Source of the DNA: Nannobrachium achirus | Taxonomy: Eukaryota > Chordata > Actinopteri > Myctophiformes > Myctophidae | Length of the DNA stretch: 64,000 nt | Assembly (NCBI GenBank): GCA_963921795.1 | Contig: OY997642.1 | Coordinates: forward strand, 45,084,385-45,148,384 | Reading direction: 5' to 3' | In this document: one piece after another, positions 1 to 42,879 of the stretch | Numbering within the stretch: position 1 is the stretch's first letter | How the letters are laid out: every line of letters begins with the position of its first letter | Translations under genes and position numbers: made by a program | Notes under the pieces: generated by a model | What the model was told of the DNA's origin: nothing | Database searches by the model: none | Seen by the model: the letters and a program-made list of their open reading frames with translations, nothing else

Positions 1-303
1 CCAGTCCGCACTAATGTTGCTTGCCACACACTGACACAGCATAGCTCTGGTCCAGAGCGTACACACTGCAGACTGCAGCAGTGACATTGTTTAACACATG
101 AAATGACCATAACGCTGTTAAAATCCAGATTAAATACAATATCAGAGTTGGTGGTAGACTACTGCTTCCACCACTTCGAGACGCTCTACAAATCCGTGTA
201 GTTTGGCTCCCTCTGCTGGACATGTGTAGTTGTACATGTTCGGCGCGCTGACAACGAAGCCCAATCTGATCCAGGATCAGTGGTCTTGCAGGGCGAGGTG
301 TTT

Positions 304-322
304 CGTGGTCCACGGTGATTGG
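304..322 (-). promoter_or_regulatory. ER stress response element (ERSE) upstream of calr3
   Basis: The + strand reads CGTGG, nine bases, ATTGG, which is the exact reverse complement of the ERSE consensus CCAAT-N9-CCACG. NF-Y binds the CCAAT half and ATF6/XBP1 the CCACG half in promoters of ER chaperone genes, calreticulin included. It lies 179 bp upstream of the calr3 start codon, a normal promoter distance. A further CCAAT box is at 347-351. Function is inferred from the exact match and the position. Confidence 0.75.
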
Positions 323-500
323 CTCGGGACCGAGCGTGCTTCTCGTCCAATGAGAGTCAGACATCTGTTCGCTCAAGCAACTCCAAAAGTCCTGCTCACT
401 TCCTGCTTCTCTCTTCTCCCCGTGAGCGAGTGTGAGTGAGCAAGGACAACATCAACAACACTGTCTGTTAAACTGGACAGCTACTGACTGAGGACCAAAG

Positions 501-3500
501 ATGAGAGCCTTGGGGGTGTTTGTGCTGCTTTTCACAGCCTACTGTGTCCGTGCTACCGTGCACTTTCAAGAACAGTTCCTCGATGGGGGTAAGGAATCTT
601 CATGTCTTATGTCTTCGACGTCTACCCTGGAGAGTCTAGACTGCACTGCACACACGCTTAATTCATTCCATGGCATCTATGCTAGGTTGATTTACAGCAG
701 TGTTTCTCAAACTTTCAAATGTCAAGGTTTCCCCCTTAACTCTGACAGTGTACAAATGGAACGGGTTCATTTGGTTCTATTTATACACTGTCAGAGTGAC
801 AGACTTGTATGGGTCAATTTAGACCCCCCTAAAGGAACCCCCAGAGTCCCTGGAATCCACTTTTAGAAATTTTAGAATCATGGATTACAGTACAAGTCAA
901 GTGGGTATAGCACTCAGTTAGCAGTGGCAAAATGCAAGCATGCAATCAAACTCCATTTAAAGCTTAAATACAGCTCTGTACATGGATATTATGTTGCTTG
1001 CCTGCCTGTTGGTTTGGTTTGATAACTGTCTGGATAGTGGTTAACTTGGACGAGGCCCAACAAGAGGCTAATAAACTGTCCATATTAGATTAGAAACAAA
1101 AGTGAAACCTGTTTTTATATCCAAGCAACTGACAGCTTGATTTGACTGCATGTGTCCTAACTTTAGCACTGACAGTAAAATACTCAAATTACTTAACCTA
1201 AATACTAGCTTTTACAACCCTGTATACTACATCGCAGTAAGCCTGCTATTAACCAGTGTCACTGACTTTGAGGAAGGAGCATTTCTGAATGTAAAAAAAA
1301 GCTCTTAAACTTTAGTTTTGTGTTTTGTTTTCAGATGAATGGAAGACTCGCTGGGTGGATTCCAAGCACAAGTCTGACTATGGCCAGTGGAAACTAACGG
1401 CCGGCGGCTTCTATGGAGATGTGGAGAAAGACAAAGGTAGGTTTTGCTTAATCACACTCATGTGGAGTCCAGACAAATGAGCTTTGTGCTTAAGGGTAAA
1501 TGGGCAGTATTGTTTTCCAAATATGTGATAATTTCAGTTTGTTTTAAATTGCTGCACATCAGTTGCTCTAAGAGATTATAACAAAGTCTTAAGTCAACCT
1601 TGACAAATGATTAAAGATAATACCAAATTGTTGAAGCACACAGCCTACATTTTGCAACCCACACAAGGCTTTGTTCAGGGGCTTCACCACAAGCCAGTTG
1701 CTTCAGTGAAAAACTGTGCAGTGTCAGTTGCCCATGATGCAACCTGTCTTTTCTAAAGAAACGGGTTTAACGTGATGCCTAGAAATAGTATTTCCTCATG
1801 TATTCACTAAAACGTGAGTTGATGCCTAGAAATAGTATTTCCTCATGTATTCACTAAAACGTGAGTTGATGCCTAGAAATAGTATTTCCTCATGTATTCA
1901 CTAAAACGTGCGTTGATGCCTAGAAATGTATTTCCTCATGTATTCACTAAAGTGTGAGTTGATGCCTAGAAATAGTATTTCCTTGTGTATTCACTAAAAT
2001 GTGCGTTCACACCACAGGTCTGCAGACGAGCCAGGATGCCAGATTCTATGCCAGCTCTGCCCGATTTGAGCCCTTCAGCAACGAGGGGAAGACTTTGGTC
2101 ATCCAGTTTACAGTTAAACACGAGCAAAAGATCGACTGTGGAGGTGGCTATGTGAAGGTCTTCCCTGCTGAGCAGGACCAAACTGATATGCATGGAGACT
2201 CCCAGTACTATATCATGTTTGGTAAGTAAATATGAATACTCAGTCACAGCTGAGTGACTGTTCAAGGGGCAGAGATGATCAGTTATGTTGTCATCACAGT
2301 GGGCAGTTTGATGGGGTAAACACATTTGAAGGTAGCTAATTGCAAGAATTGTGGGTGTTACATTTAGATGTTAATTGTGTGCCAGCATGGGACGTCTCCT
2401 GCACAGTTCGCTTCATGCTGGTGAACAGGAACCCCTAATGAAGAATGCAACCAAAAACAAGCTTGGGGTCCTTCAGATTTCTCAAATCGGCTACCAAATA
2501 GCAGCGTAATGCGTACATGAGTGTACGTAATGCAGAGTAACTTGAATGCAGATTTTATCTTTGTCTAGGCCCTGATATCTGTGGCTACAGCACCAAGAAG
2601 GTCCATGTCATCTTCAACTACAAGGGCAAGAATCATCTCATCAAGAAAGACATTAAATGCAAGGTAATTCTGAGTCAAATTGCATTCACGATGCACAAGT
2701 GCATCATAACTACAAAACACCATCCCTATCTAAAGACATATGTACCATCTAGGGTTGCAACGGTATGAGATTTTTAACACCGAAAATATCGTCCGTGTCA
2801 ACACCGCAGTTATCGGTAACACCGTTTAAACCACCATTGCGTATCTTGTCGTCTTGTGAGCACTCCGTAGCAGCCAATGCTACCTCAAGCTACAATAACA
2901 ACAACCATCCGACCATATTAAAAATCCAGCTTTGTAAAAAAGCAACAACACTGTTAGTGTTACAACAGCCCTGCGTTTTCTTGTTTGACTATTAAATCTT
3001 GTTTTTCCGCCTATTGTGCGCTGTGACATTATAAAGCCACAACTAGTCTCCTGGAACGTGCCCTGCGAGTGGGGACGAGACATCATGCAGTCTGATGGGC
3101 TGTGCCTCGCCCCGTGGATGATCCGTTGATTCTGAATCTGTTCTCGACACTCCCACACAAGGAACAGCTCCCGGCCTCCCGCGATTGAGAACCGAATCCC
3201 ATCGTTCATTTAAAAGAGCTGTTCAAAAGAGCGGAATCGTTGGCGAATGTCACATCTCTACTGCGCTCCTCGGGGCAGAGCAGCGGATGCGTTTTCTTTT
3301 TATTTAACAGTGTTATCGGTGGGCAAGTAAAGTACAGGTGTTGTGCTGGCTCACCGGTAACAACGAGTACCGTTGCAACCCTAGTACCATCACTATTGAA
3401 CGCCGGCACTAACTGAAGTCCTTGTGTTTTTCCTTTAGGATGATGAGCTGACCCACTTGTACACACTAATCGTGAATCCTGATCAGACCTATGAGGTGAA

Positions 3501-5105
3501 GATAGACAATGAGAAGGTGGAGTCCGGCAGCTTTGAGGAGGACTGGGACTTTCTGCCCGCGAAGACAATCAAGGATCCCGAGGCCAAGAAGCCAGAGGAT
3601 TGGGATGACCGTGCTAAGATCGATGATGCTGATGACACAAAGCCAGAGGTAGGCCATTGTACTGGAATGGGTGTGGTCGCTGCATTCACTAGTGTTCCTC
3701 CTTCTTGTCATACAAGTTTTGTAGCAGGTCATTCTTTAAAAAAAGATTGTTTAGAAGATAAAGACAGCACTGACATATTGCTGGAAAGTCTCAAATCTCC
3801 CCAATTATCTTTTTAGTGTGAGCCCAGCTTAACAATTTCCTATTACAAGTGTAGTACTTGCTGACTAAAGTAGATTCTCGTTGGTTGGTTGTGTGTCTCC
3901 AGGATTGGGACAAGGCAGAGAACATTCCAGATCCTGATGCCAAGAAGCCTGATGACTGGGATGAGGATATGGATGGAGAGTGGGAGCCACCCATGATTCC
4001 AAACCCTGAATACAAGGTAGACCTTTTGGATGATTATTGGTGTCACAGCATTGCCAACATTTCTGAACTATAACATAATGACCTGTTGTGCATAATGCAC
4101 AAAACAAATGATGTGATTGGTTCAGAAATGTTGGTCAGTTATTACATTATTGGTTACATTAACTATAAACATAGCAGTATTGCCAGGTATTACGTTATGG
4201 GCTGCAACCCTCTGGCATCTGGTTAATTGTGGCTTTTCTCAAAAAGGTGTCTTCACGCAGTGTTGCAAAACAGAAAACACATTGTCATTGGTTGCAACTG
4301 ACATGTTTGTGGCAGCTGGCTGTAACTGACACATTTTGTTGCAATGACGCGTCATTTGTTGCAACTGACACTTCAGAAGAAGAATTAGGATAATACTACG
4401 CTATATCTGTGTTAATCTATTGATTTATTTTTAATAAACTCTCTGCAGGGAGAATGGAAACCCAAGCAGATTGACAACCCTAACTACAAAGGAGCCTGGG
4501 TTCATCCTGAGATTGACAATCCTGAATACAGTGCTGATTCAGAAATCTACAAGTTTGAAAGCATCGGTGTGATAGGCCTGGATCTGTGGCAGGTGAGCAT
4601 GAGTTCCTTTTTTTTTCTTTTTCTTCTTGTCTTCATGTTGAGGTGAGCAGGACTTTGATGCTTATCACATTCTTGTGCCCTATCATCAGGTAAAATCTGG
4701 CACCATCTTCGACAACTTCATTATAACAGATGACGTGAAGGAGGCTGAAGACTCTGGAAAGGAGACGTGGGGCGTCACAAAGGTTTGTTTGTTGACATAC
4801 AGTATTTACAGACATTTATAAATTATGACGCACAAGAAAGGGGAAATGTCATATCTCATGTTGTCGTCTTGGTCTTTCCCATACAGGAACCAGAGAAGAA
4901 GATGAAGCAGGAGCAAGATGACCTGAAGCGAAAAGAAGAGGAAGAGAAAAACAAGGAACAAGACACTGACGCTGAGGCTGAGGCTGAGGCTGAAGAGGGT
5001 GAGGAGGAAGAGGAAGAAGATGACGAGGAGGAAGATGACGAGGAGGAGCCTGCAGAAACTGGAGAAGAAGACGATGCTGCTAAGCTTAATAAAGATGAGC
5101 TATAA
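501..5105 (+). CDS. calr3: Calreticulin, calr3-type (9 exons, 422 aa, KDEL)
   Basis: ER-lumen calcium-binding lectin chaperone for monoglucosylated glycoproteins. Exons: 501-588, 1335-1436, 2018-2221, 2569-2663, 3439-3648, 3903-4016, 4449-4592, 4690-4782, 4887-5105. All junctions are GT-AG, the frame stays open, and I recall 204, 210, 114 and 144 nt as usual calreticulin exon sizes. Seen: a hydrophobic signal peptide (about residues 1-18), family signatures [16 protein letters not shown] and IMFGPDICG, three P-domain type 1 repeats of the [12 protein letters not shown] kind followed by three type 2 repeats ([14 protein letters not shown] and two variants), an acidic Glu/Asp tail, and C-terminal KDEL. 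The start follows a short 5' leader and opens the signal peptide. The calr3 name, rather than calr, rests on the eps15l1-klf2 neighbourhood; the protein alone would not settle it. Confidence 0.95.
708..867. mobile_element. hAT-like fold-back element, CAGTGKTTCTCAAA family, truncated
   Basis: It begins CAGTGTTTCTCAAAC and carries the family's inner inverted repeat (AACTCTGACAGTGTACAAATGG and its partner). The right end stops at GGAATCCACTTTTAGAA without the usual GAGAACCACTG. It lies in calr3 intron 1. Confidence 0.7.
1774..2007. repeat. 47-bp minisatellite, five units
   Basis: Five head-to-tail units beginning GATGCCTAGAAAT and ending GTGAGTT or GTGCGTT; the fourth lacks one base. The array ends 10 bp before calr3 exon 3, so most of that intron end is repeat. 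Confidence 0.95.
2750..3383. mobile_element. Non-autonomous hAT-like element, TAGGGTTGCAACGGTA ends
   Basis: Terminal inverted repeats TAGGGTTGCAACGGTA and TACCGTTGCAACCCTA, flanked by a perfect 8 bp duplication GTACCATC (2742-2749 and 3384-3391). It is 634 bp long, lies in calr3 intron 4, and no transposase was recognised inside. Confidence 0.9.
4054..4134. repeat. Short inverted repeat in calr3 intron 6
   Basis: Fifteen-base arms CCAACATTTCTGAAC (4054-4068) and its exact reverse complement (4120-4134), with a smaller hairpin between them. The rest of intron 6 holds repeated GTTGCAACTGACA-like words and nothing else recognisable. Confidence 0.7.
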
Positions 5106-5403
5106 GGGAGCCTGGACAGAAAGCTTATCTGTCCACGTTAGACACTTTGTCCTATACTGTCCAAGGAGTATTGTGAGTGCTATGCATTCATTCCTTAAGA
5201 CCAAGGACATGGCCCGACTTGGGTGACAAACTTATCAGGGGGGGGCGGGGGGTGGTTGGGTGTTTGGCGGACTTGTTGATCCCTTCAAGGGCAGTTTGAG
5301 CAATGACACTTCTCCCCGTTGACCTTTTGAATTGAATGATATCAGTGTTTGACTTGCATTGATCCCATTTGTCTTGCTCCCTGTTGGCATATCTTGATCT
5401 GAC

Positions 5404-5409
5404 AATAAA
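5404..5409 (+). terminator. Polyadenylation signal of calr3
   Basis: AATAAA 299 bp after the calr3 stop codon and the first such hexamer downstream, giving a 3' UTR of about 0.3 kb. Confidence 0.7.
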
Positions 5410-6435
5410 TCTGTAACCATTGGCATCTGATATGTTCTTAATTCAAACTGGCCATGTTAATATTACTTGCAGTCTCATTCATGTTTGGGGAGAGGATAGT
5501 TTTGAAAGGTTACTACTATATGCCATAATATGACCTGTACTTGATATTAAGTAGTTTGAAAGAAAACTACTGTAGAAAAAAATAAATAAGGTGCAAAAGT
5601 TAGTAATTTGAAATGTGTACTGATAAAGGGGATTAGATACCGTACTGTTACTGTACTGTAACTCATTGATCATAATCATTCTTTGGCACTGATTTTATTT
5701 TCCCCACAATCTTTCCTGTAGGATCTTCCTACTGGCTGTGACTGATTTTCATTTAAAGAGTTCCATGGATGTTGCAATGTTTTTTTTTTTAGCACAATTG
5801 AATCCCCTCAAGATGTAAATTAAATTTTATTCTACTATGAAGTGTCTTGGGGGACTCAACGTGTGCTTTGTTTATATGATTGCTGTTCAGAACATGGATC
5901 AACTCAGAATGTTCCTTAGTGTGGTACGTGACACATGATCACATTGTTGGCTTATTTTGTTATGAGCAGAATGTATTGATACCAAAGTTTTTATTAAAAA
6001 GGTCTAGAAATCAATTCCTGTGCTTGTTTTACTTGATGTTATATTGTTTTGTCCCATGGAGGTTTGCAGTGAATACGCATAATGAAAAGTAACAATCCTA
6101 TGATAAAAAATAAAGTATAAAAATGACATCTCTGGGGACGTCTAAATGGATGATTGCTGGGCCAAGAAATAACTTTAAACCGATAATACACACACCCTAA
6201 AGCTCTCCTTTTCTTTCATTAAAATGATTTTTTATTTTCTGCTGTTGTGACAAGAGTCAAGGGTCTTCCTCAGACATGATAAATATAGAGAAATACATGC
6301 CCAAATTCCAACTATAATACAACACCATGTGACATACATAACATGATGCCGGTACATTGCTATCATTTCATTTATTATGATTTATTATGATCCATATAAT
6401 ATAAGCCATAAAATAGAAGTGGGAAAGGAAAGTAT
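5410..6435. other. Intergenic, nothing recognised
   Basis: AT-rich DNA between calr3 and the duplicated segment. No splice-linked coding pattern, RNA gene or clear repeat is visible to me. Confidence 0.5.
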
Positions 6436-6590
6436 CAAACGATGAATTGGAAATACCCCCTGTGTCCACATGGTGGCGACAATGAGTGCTGACCTTCTGT
6501 AAGTGCACTGCCCGTGTGTATTCTGCATGGAAAAAGAATAGTATGTTTTGATATGATAGCATTCGGCATTTATACAGATATCATCAGTAA
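6436..6590. repeat. Diverged direct duplication, copy 1
   Basis: Shares AATTGGAAATACCCCC, GTCCACATGGTGGCGACAA, GACCT(T)CTGTAAGTGCA and GCATTCGGCA in the same order with 7341-7525. The copies are about 0.9 kb apart, in the same orientation, with several small indels. Confidence 0.8.
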
Positions 6591-6642
6591 CTAATTAACT
6601 AAGTCAATGTATTAATAGCCCTGAATACATGACTATCATGAA

Positions 6643-7110
6643 TAGGGTGACCAGATGTCCCCCTTTGCGAGGGACAGTCCCACATTTCCATGACTTTTCA
6701 GGCGTCCCCCAAATTGAGACTCTGTCCCACATTGTGACTGGCAGGTGTTGAGGTGCGCTGATTGTTGCTGAAGCTCTTACTTAATGTGAGATCACAGCAA
6801 GCTAGACTGAACCACACTGGACTACTGGAACACATTATAGAGCAGAGCATTGTAATGTAAATCTCTCTCATTGTCTGTTTTCCCTGCAAGATAAGCCTGT
6901 TAATAAAATAACATGAGAAATATCCCCTATAGGGGGGTAATTAACAAATTAATGGGCAGTATTAGGGCTATATGGTCGAATATGGCATCAAAGCATTTAT
7001 TAGCAACTTAAGTAATAATTTCTTATTAGCCCCCCGCCCGCCCGTCCCACATTGTCCCACACAAGCGTACTTCTGTCCCTCAAATGAACAGTTTGGATCT
7101 GGTCACCCTA
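6643..7110. mobile_element. hAT-like element, TAGGGTGACCAGA ends
   Basis: Ends TAGGGTGACCAGAT and ATCTGGTCACCCTA, flanked by a perfect 8 bp duplication ATCATGAA (6635-6642, 7111-7118). It is 468 bp and no transposase was seen. It lies between the two copies of the direct duplication. Confidence 0.92.
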
Positions 7111-7340
7111 ATCATGAAAGGAAGCACATTGGTGATGACGTAACTCGGGATGGCTTGCGAGGCTAGTTTTGAAGTTCACTGAAGGGGTCGGGGAGACCTT
7201 AATTTTATTTTTTATTAATTTTATTTCATTTCCTGTTAATATTTTCTGTAATAGAATGTTGAAGTCAAGGAGTCCTGCAAGTCCATGCATGAAATCCATG
7301 CATGAAATAACTAATACAAAGACCAAGGTCTCCCCATATC

Positions 7341-7525
7341 AAACGATTAATTGGAAATACCCCCAGTGTCCACATGGTGGCGACAAATGAATGTACAAGT
7401 GGCTGACCATACTACTTGCTGACCTGTAAGTGCATTTGTGTGTATTCTCCTGCGTGAAAAAAGAATAATATTTTGACAGTAAAGTGAAGCATTCGGCACT
7501 TAGATATACATATATCAACATACAT
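7341..7525. repeat. Diverged direct duplication, copy 2
   Basis: Partner of 6436-6590, with an insertion of about 30 bp after GGCGACAA. Confidence 0.8.
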
Positions 7526-7529
7526 ATCA

Positions 7530-7756
7530 TCAAGTAGACTACATTTATTTAGTACTGTAATGAGTACAATTGTGATGTATTTGTACTTTACTTGACTATT
7601 TCCAGTTTACTTCTACTCCACTACATCTCAGAGGTAGCCATAAATTATAACTCTATAATACGTTTTCTCTCTACAAGATTTTGCTACAGTGCAGTATTGA
7701 ATTGATACTTGAGTAAAACATTTCAGTACCAAGTCATTCCTTTTTCCACCTCTGGG
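7530..7756. mobile_element. hAT-like CAGTGGTGGAAAAAGTA family, partial, by the eps15l1 promoter
   Basis: Contains the family words GTATTTGTACTTTACTTGACTATTTCC, read in part as TTTACTTGACTATTTCC, then TACTCCACTACATCTCAGAG, and ends TTTTTCCACCTCTGG. The left terminus is not clear. It ends 90 bp before the eps15l1 start codon. Confidence 0.65.
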
Positions 7757-7845
7757 CATTTTTGACAGCAGCCAGCCAAGCGCGTGACGGCTCAGTCAGG
7801 GCTGTGCGCACTCCCGCGACAGTCAGACAGCAGCCAGCAGGAAAC

Positions 7846-36268
<28,423 letters not shown>

Positions 36269-39200
36269 CCACACTCCACACGCAGACCCATGACGGCAGC
36301 ACAACGTAACAGACTCAACATGACCGCCGTGATCTCCCTCCCTTGCTACTACCACTCCTGACGCCAGTACCTCGTACAAATGCAGCTCACACTCATATTA
36401 TTCAACACTCCCATTGCTTTACACGGGAACTAGATCACACACTTTACATTTGACCACGTCACTGAACGGAACGGATGATAACGGAACCGCAAATCGCCGT
36501 ACCTGTTCAGTAAAATCCTGTGTAAAAGTTCTGTTTCCAATTTTACACTCTGAGATAAACACTGAGGATTTTCGTTGTGCAACTACCACTTCTGACTAAA
36601 GGCCAGTGCTTCTTCAGATGAAGGCTCTTAAGTTTTCCTCCCCTCCTCAGCATACTTGTCCAAACACCACATAGACTAGTACGCTGACCTAAACACAACC
36701 ACCCCATCATCACCACTTCCTCCTGTGAGACAAACCTGTGCTTCTCTGGTCTGGTCCTCCAGCGTTTTTAATCTTCAGCGCTTCCTGGCTTTGCAGCAGC
36801 TATAATGAAGGACTATCCAGCTAGCCAGCCCCTGTAGAACATAGTGATTTCATGCAACTCACATCGGTTGGCTGCTTGACTATACAGTGTATATAGCTTT
36901 GTTATATTTGTTACAGGCAACTACCTTTTTCGTCTTGATTTTTTTTTTGTGTTGTGAGGAAATCAACATTTTACAAATATTTTATTTTTGTTTTATTATT
37001 TATATGCAAAAAGGAATGAATCTGTGGTCGATGAAGAATCTGTAAATGCACTGTATAAAACTGTATCATAACCCTTGCTTCAAACATTCATAATGGAAGT
37101 CAAACTGACTAGGTAACTACATTTTAGGCAGTGATTGTTACTCTGATTTCAGGTATTCTTTTTATTTATGTTTGCCTTGAGAAATCACTTAATGTAAATA
37201 TAATATTATTTGATTATGGCTAGACAATGTATTGCCTTATACACCCCAGCCTTGTAACAGCAATGTCAAAGCGTAATAATCCACCTGTCTTAACCACTCA
37301 ACCTGGTTTCCCTATTTTGGGCATGCCATTATAGGCAACCCTTTTCCTAAATTGCAGAGCTTGTAAATCAGCTTTTTTGCCATTGTGTGACAATGCATAA
37401 ATTAGTGGTTCATGGGCAATGCTGATGGAAGCTTTCGCAAAAGGTTATTAAAGGGAAATTCCACTGCCAAGCAACATTAAAATCATTTACCAGATTGAGG
37501 CGTACCTGTAACTGATTAAGTCTCCCTATGTTGCTGGCCAAAGCAATCGCTGCCTCCAAAGCAAACTATGTCGAGACCAATGGTCTAATATAATTTTTCT
37601 TTTGATCAGATGTCTGCACTTTTTTACTCTGGTTTTAACAGAAAGATGTGGAATTTATGATGTGTAGAGAGATCATTTTACTCTGTAAGTAAGCAACTTT
37701 GTTAAAGACACAATAGAGACTTGGAGTGAAATTTCCTTTTAATTCTGTTCTTACATTTTTATTTCCGGAGTTGGAAGTGTTTTTTGCTCTCACCTTTGAC
37801 AATACACCTTTTGTTTTGGGGCTTTTGTTACACATTTGATGAAAAGTGATGATTTTATGACTCATTAACCGAATCATTTACCAGAGAGCAGACAGTTTCT
37901 TTGGGGCCCTTTCACAATCCTTCCATTGTTGTCATTTTCTAGCGAAGGATAAGGTAAATGAAATGTAACCTCTTAATGCTCCCAATGACGTAAACCCCTC
38001 ACGTTTATTTATAGTGCCATATGAACGGTTAATTATTAATGTCTTCCTTATTCATTGAAATGGAATGAAGTTAAATGATGTCATGTACAAAAACAGAAAT
38101 TGATGCACATTATTGTGTTGCCTCCCTTTAAAAAAAAAAGGACACTGTAAACCTGATTGACCTCTTTGGTGCTGTTACACAAAATGTTGCCCTTCTACTG
38201 GAGATGCATCACAACAGCAGTGATGATGAGATTGATATCTGGTTACAACTTGAATTGTCCTTGTATGTCAGCATGCGCCCAGATCACCTGTTGTATCACT
38301 TGTATCTATGTGTAGAACCATGTCCTTCAATCTGACAGGAAGTTTAAATGTCTCTTATACTCAGGGTTCCCACGGTCATGAAATTCCTAGAAATATTTTG
38401 AAATTAGAAAAATATTTTTTCCAGTACTGGAAAAGTTTTGGAATTGATCAAGGGTCCTGGAAGGTCCTGGAAAAAATAGCTATGCATTGTCTTTGGTTAT
38501 TGATTTTGTTAATGCCTCTGAAATGACAAATTAAACATTCGCCAAATTGTCAAATATTAGAGGCAGAAATTTTGAAAATAGCCGATCTACATGCTCACAA
38601 CGCCTCGCGGGGCTATTTTCACAATAGAAACGTGTTATACAAAATTCCTCAACTCTTAGTGCTCGTCAGGGTGCCGGGTCCCCAGTTAAAATATGATTAT
38701 TTCGGGGGTCACAGCCTGAAAAGGTTGAGAACCACTGGCATACACCAGTGGTTACATGTCTTTGGGCATTGCGCATAGGAGTAAGCGACTTGTTATTGAG
38801 CTGAATTATTGTTATATAGTTCTGGAAATTGGGTTAAATATTCTGGAAAGGTTTTGGAAAAGTTTTGGAAATTAATTGGTAAAAATTTGTGGGAACCCTG
38901 TATACTGATCCTGTGTAATCATGTCATTATAACCCTAACCAGATTTATTATTTGGCACATAAAGTATGTATATGCCAGGCTTTCTGTATGTGCGGATTGT
39001 TGTTCCAATGTTGACATGTTGGTGGAAGTAGTTCCCATGGAATGCATGACCGTGGAAGCTGGCTGTACCATGCAGACGTACAGCACGCCTTATCTATCCA
39101 CCCAATGACATGTCAACGTTCATGTTCTTGCATATCTGTCATTGTAAAAAATATATATATTATATCCTTTCAAGGTTTTGGCTTTCTCAAAACTAACTTT

Positions 39201-39827
39201 TAATATAATAAACGTAACCTACCATTTCCTAGATGAAGTCTTGTTTTTTTTATGTAAACCAACATTCATCTGAAAAGATATTTGTAAATTACATTTCAGT
39301 GATTTATGAAGAATTAATGTGCAAGAGCGCTGGTTCTAAATCTTGAATTTTCGATGCCGACTCCAGTAATGGATGCCTTGCTCCATAATTCACACCAAAT
39401 TAAGTAAGTTAAAAGTTAATATAGATTAAGATGGGGGGGACTTTGGTCATGTACTTATTTTTCCTCATTTTCTCTTAAATGAGTCTGTATGTAGTCGTTA
39501 TTTAAAACTGAGCTGAAGAGTTCAAAATTGGTTTCAGAAAAGTGAAATGAGAAAGTACATTTGCATCTCACCACTGACGCTATTTTTAGCCCAGTATACT
39601 TCCTCAATTTTGAAATTGAATGAATTCTAGCAAGATGTTTGACCCATGCAGCATAACTTTCAAGATAAATCAGTAAAATTGTCAGGTAAATCGTTTAACG
39701 TGTATTTATTATTATTGATTACTACAGGAATTGATCATGACAGCTATGAACTGAGTGGCATCACTATTCGGGCAGATGTGTTGTGCCTGAGTAATATGAT
39801 GTATGATTGATGCACAAATGGAATAAA
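36269..39827 (+). other. Probable 3' UTR of eps15l1
   Basis: No new gene is seen after the stop codon. AATAAA occurs at 39207-39212 and 39822-39827; the second is followed by TCTGTATCTGTTACATG, a plausible GU-rich element. Which site is used cannot be decided here. The stretch includes the hAT-like insertion at 38362-38900, so a transcript ending at either site would carry it. Confidence 0.5.
38362..38900. mobile_element. hAT-like element CAGGGTTCCCACGG, copy 2
   Basis: Same ends and interior as 10609-11111; flanked by TATACT on both sides (38356-38361, 38901-38906), again 6 bp. An H1 remnant is at 38573-38625. Confidence 0.92.
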
Positions 39828-40526
39828 ACTGCATTATCTCTACTATCTGTATCTGTTACATGTTTTATGCTTATCCATCCTCTTGACAAATCTGGCCATC
39901 TGGTCTTGATACATGCAGTCAATGCCAACTTTGATGTTTGTGAAATGAATGCCCGCTGACACCATACAGACATAATATGCAGGACTCAAGATTCTTTGAA
40001 ACTGCAGCGTGGGGCAACTCTGTGTAATTGTAGTATTAAGGCTCTTTGATGTCTTACTATAATTTTCTATCCATCCGAACGAGAGTCTATGGGCTCCCTG
40101 ACGAGGGTTTGCTGTGCCCCTCTGTCCAGACGGCTCCTAGCTCACTCTGTAATTATGGAAATTGAGTGTTTGTATTTATAGGCTAAGCCCACAAGCGGCT
40201 GCCCTTCTCTGTCCTGCAGCTGGAAAACATCACAGTGTAAATGAAGTAACCAGGTTTTTGTTTTGTTTTTGATATAGGTACATAGTGGCATTATGTATAA
40301 CCCATGTATTTTTAATTGATGTGATTGTATGTAGGTCCACTATCATGTCTATTTAAGCAAGCCTATAGGTAAAGTAAGCTATAGTTCTTGTTTAGTGTGA
40401 GGATGTGGTTCATTAACGTGTGAAAATGTTTCACATGATGAAATGACATCTTAAATGACCAAGCATGAATGGTGTGTCTTTGCTGAGAAGAAGTTCCCCA
40501 AATACCAAAAATATCAACTTCGTTGT

Positions 40527-40532
40527 TTTAAT
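40527..40532 (-). terminator. Candidate polyadenylation signal of klf2
   Basis: On the minus strand the hexamer reads ATTAAA, about 0.65 kb after the klf2 stop. I found no AATAAA on this strand between the stop and this point. The intervening minus strand is AU-rich, with several ATTTA words. Confidence 0.4.
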
Positions 40533-41185
40533 ATTTACAATAAATACACAATTTACAGTATAAAATCCATGTACATATCTATATAAATTTAAGTAAAAAA
40601 TAACAATACACAGGACATCAAGCCCTGTACAGAGAGGGGCTGGACCCAGAAGTATGCAGTTTCACTTGAGAAGATACAATATCGTCCAAGTGTTGAAGCC
40701 ATTCAAACTTTGAGGCAGTTTAAATAATAAAACATTGTCTTCGCACATTGCAGGCTACAGTATGTGCAGTTCACTCTTGTCAACATGAACTTGTCGTGGA
40801 CTTTTTGGTGGCCGTGTAGTTCTGTCATGAAGAGTTTTTTACAGTAGCACACAGTCATAAAAAGGCACTTTTGTGTCAAACACAGCATTCCAGTTTTATC
40901 AAGGAAGAGTAGTATATGCTACAGGGCCAGCCCCTTTGGTTTGTCTGCTCTTAATCAAACAACCAATACAGCTTTTCTAAAGCTTTCATAATAACCAGAG
41001 TAGTACCAGCTACATTATTAGAAAATAATAACACTAAAACTTTTTTCCATATATAAAAGACTTTGGTCATGTAGAGAACAATTTAAATTAAAAAATACAT
41101 AAGAACAAAACAAAAGAAATACACATAATAGATCCCATGATGATCCCCCCCAGTCCTTGTGTAGGCTTTAGGGCCAGGCTTTTCT

Positions 41186-42879
<1,694 letters not shown>

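Noticed and set aside
1774..2007. CRISPR-like repeat array
   Set aside because: The units are contiguous with no spacers, in a vertebrate intron; it is a minisatellite.
2880..3568. Two minus-strand open frames in calr3 intron 4
   Set aside because: Lie largely in a non-autonomous hAT-like element; no transposase motif recognised.
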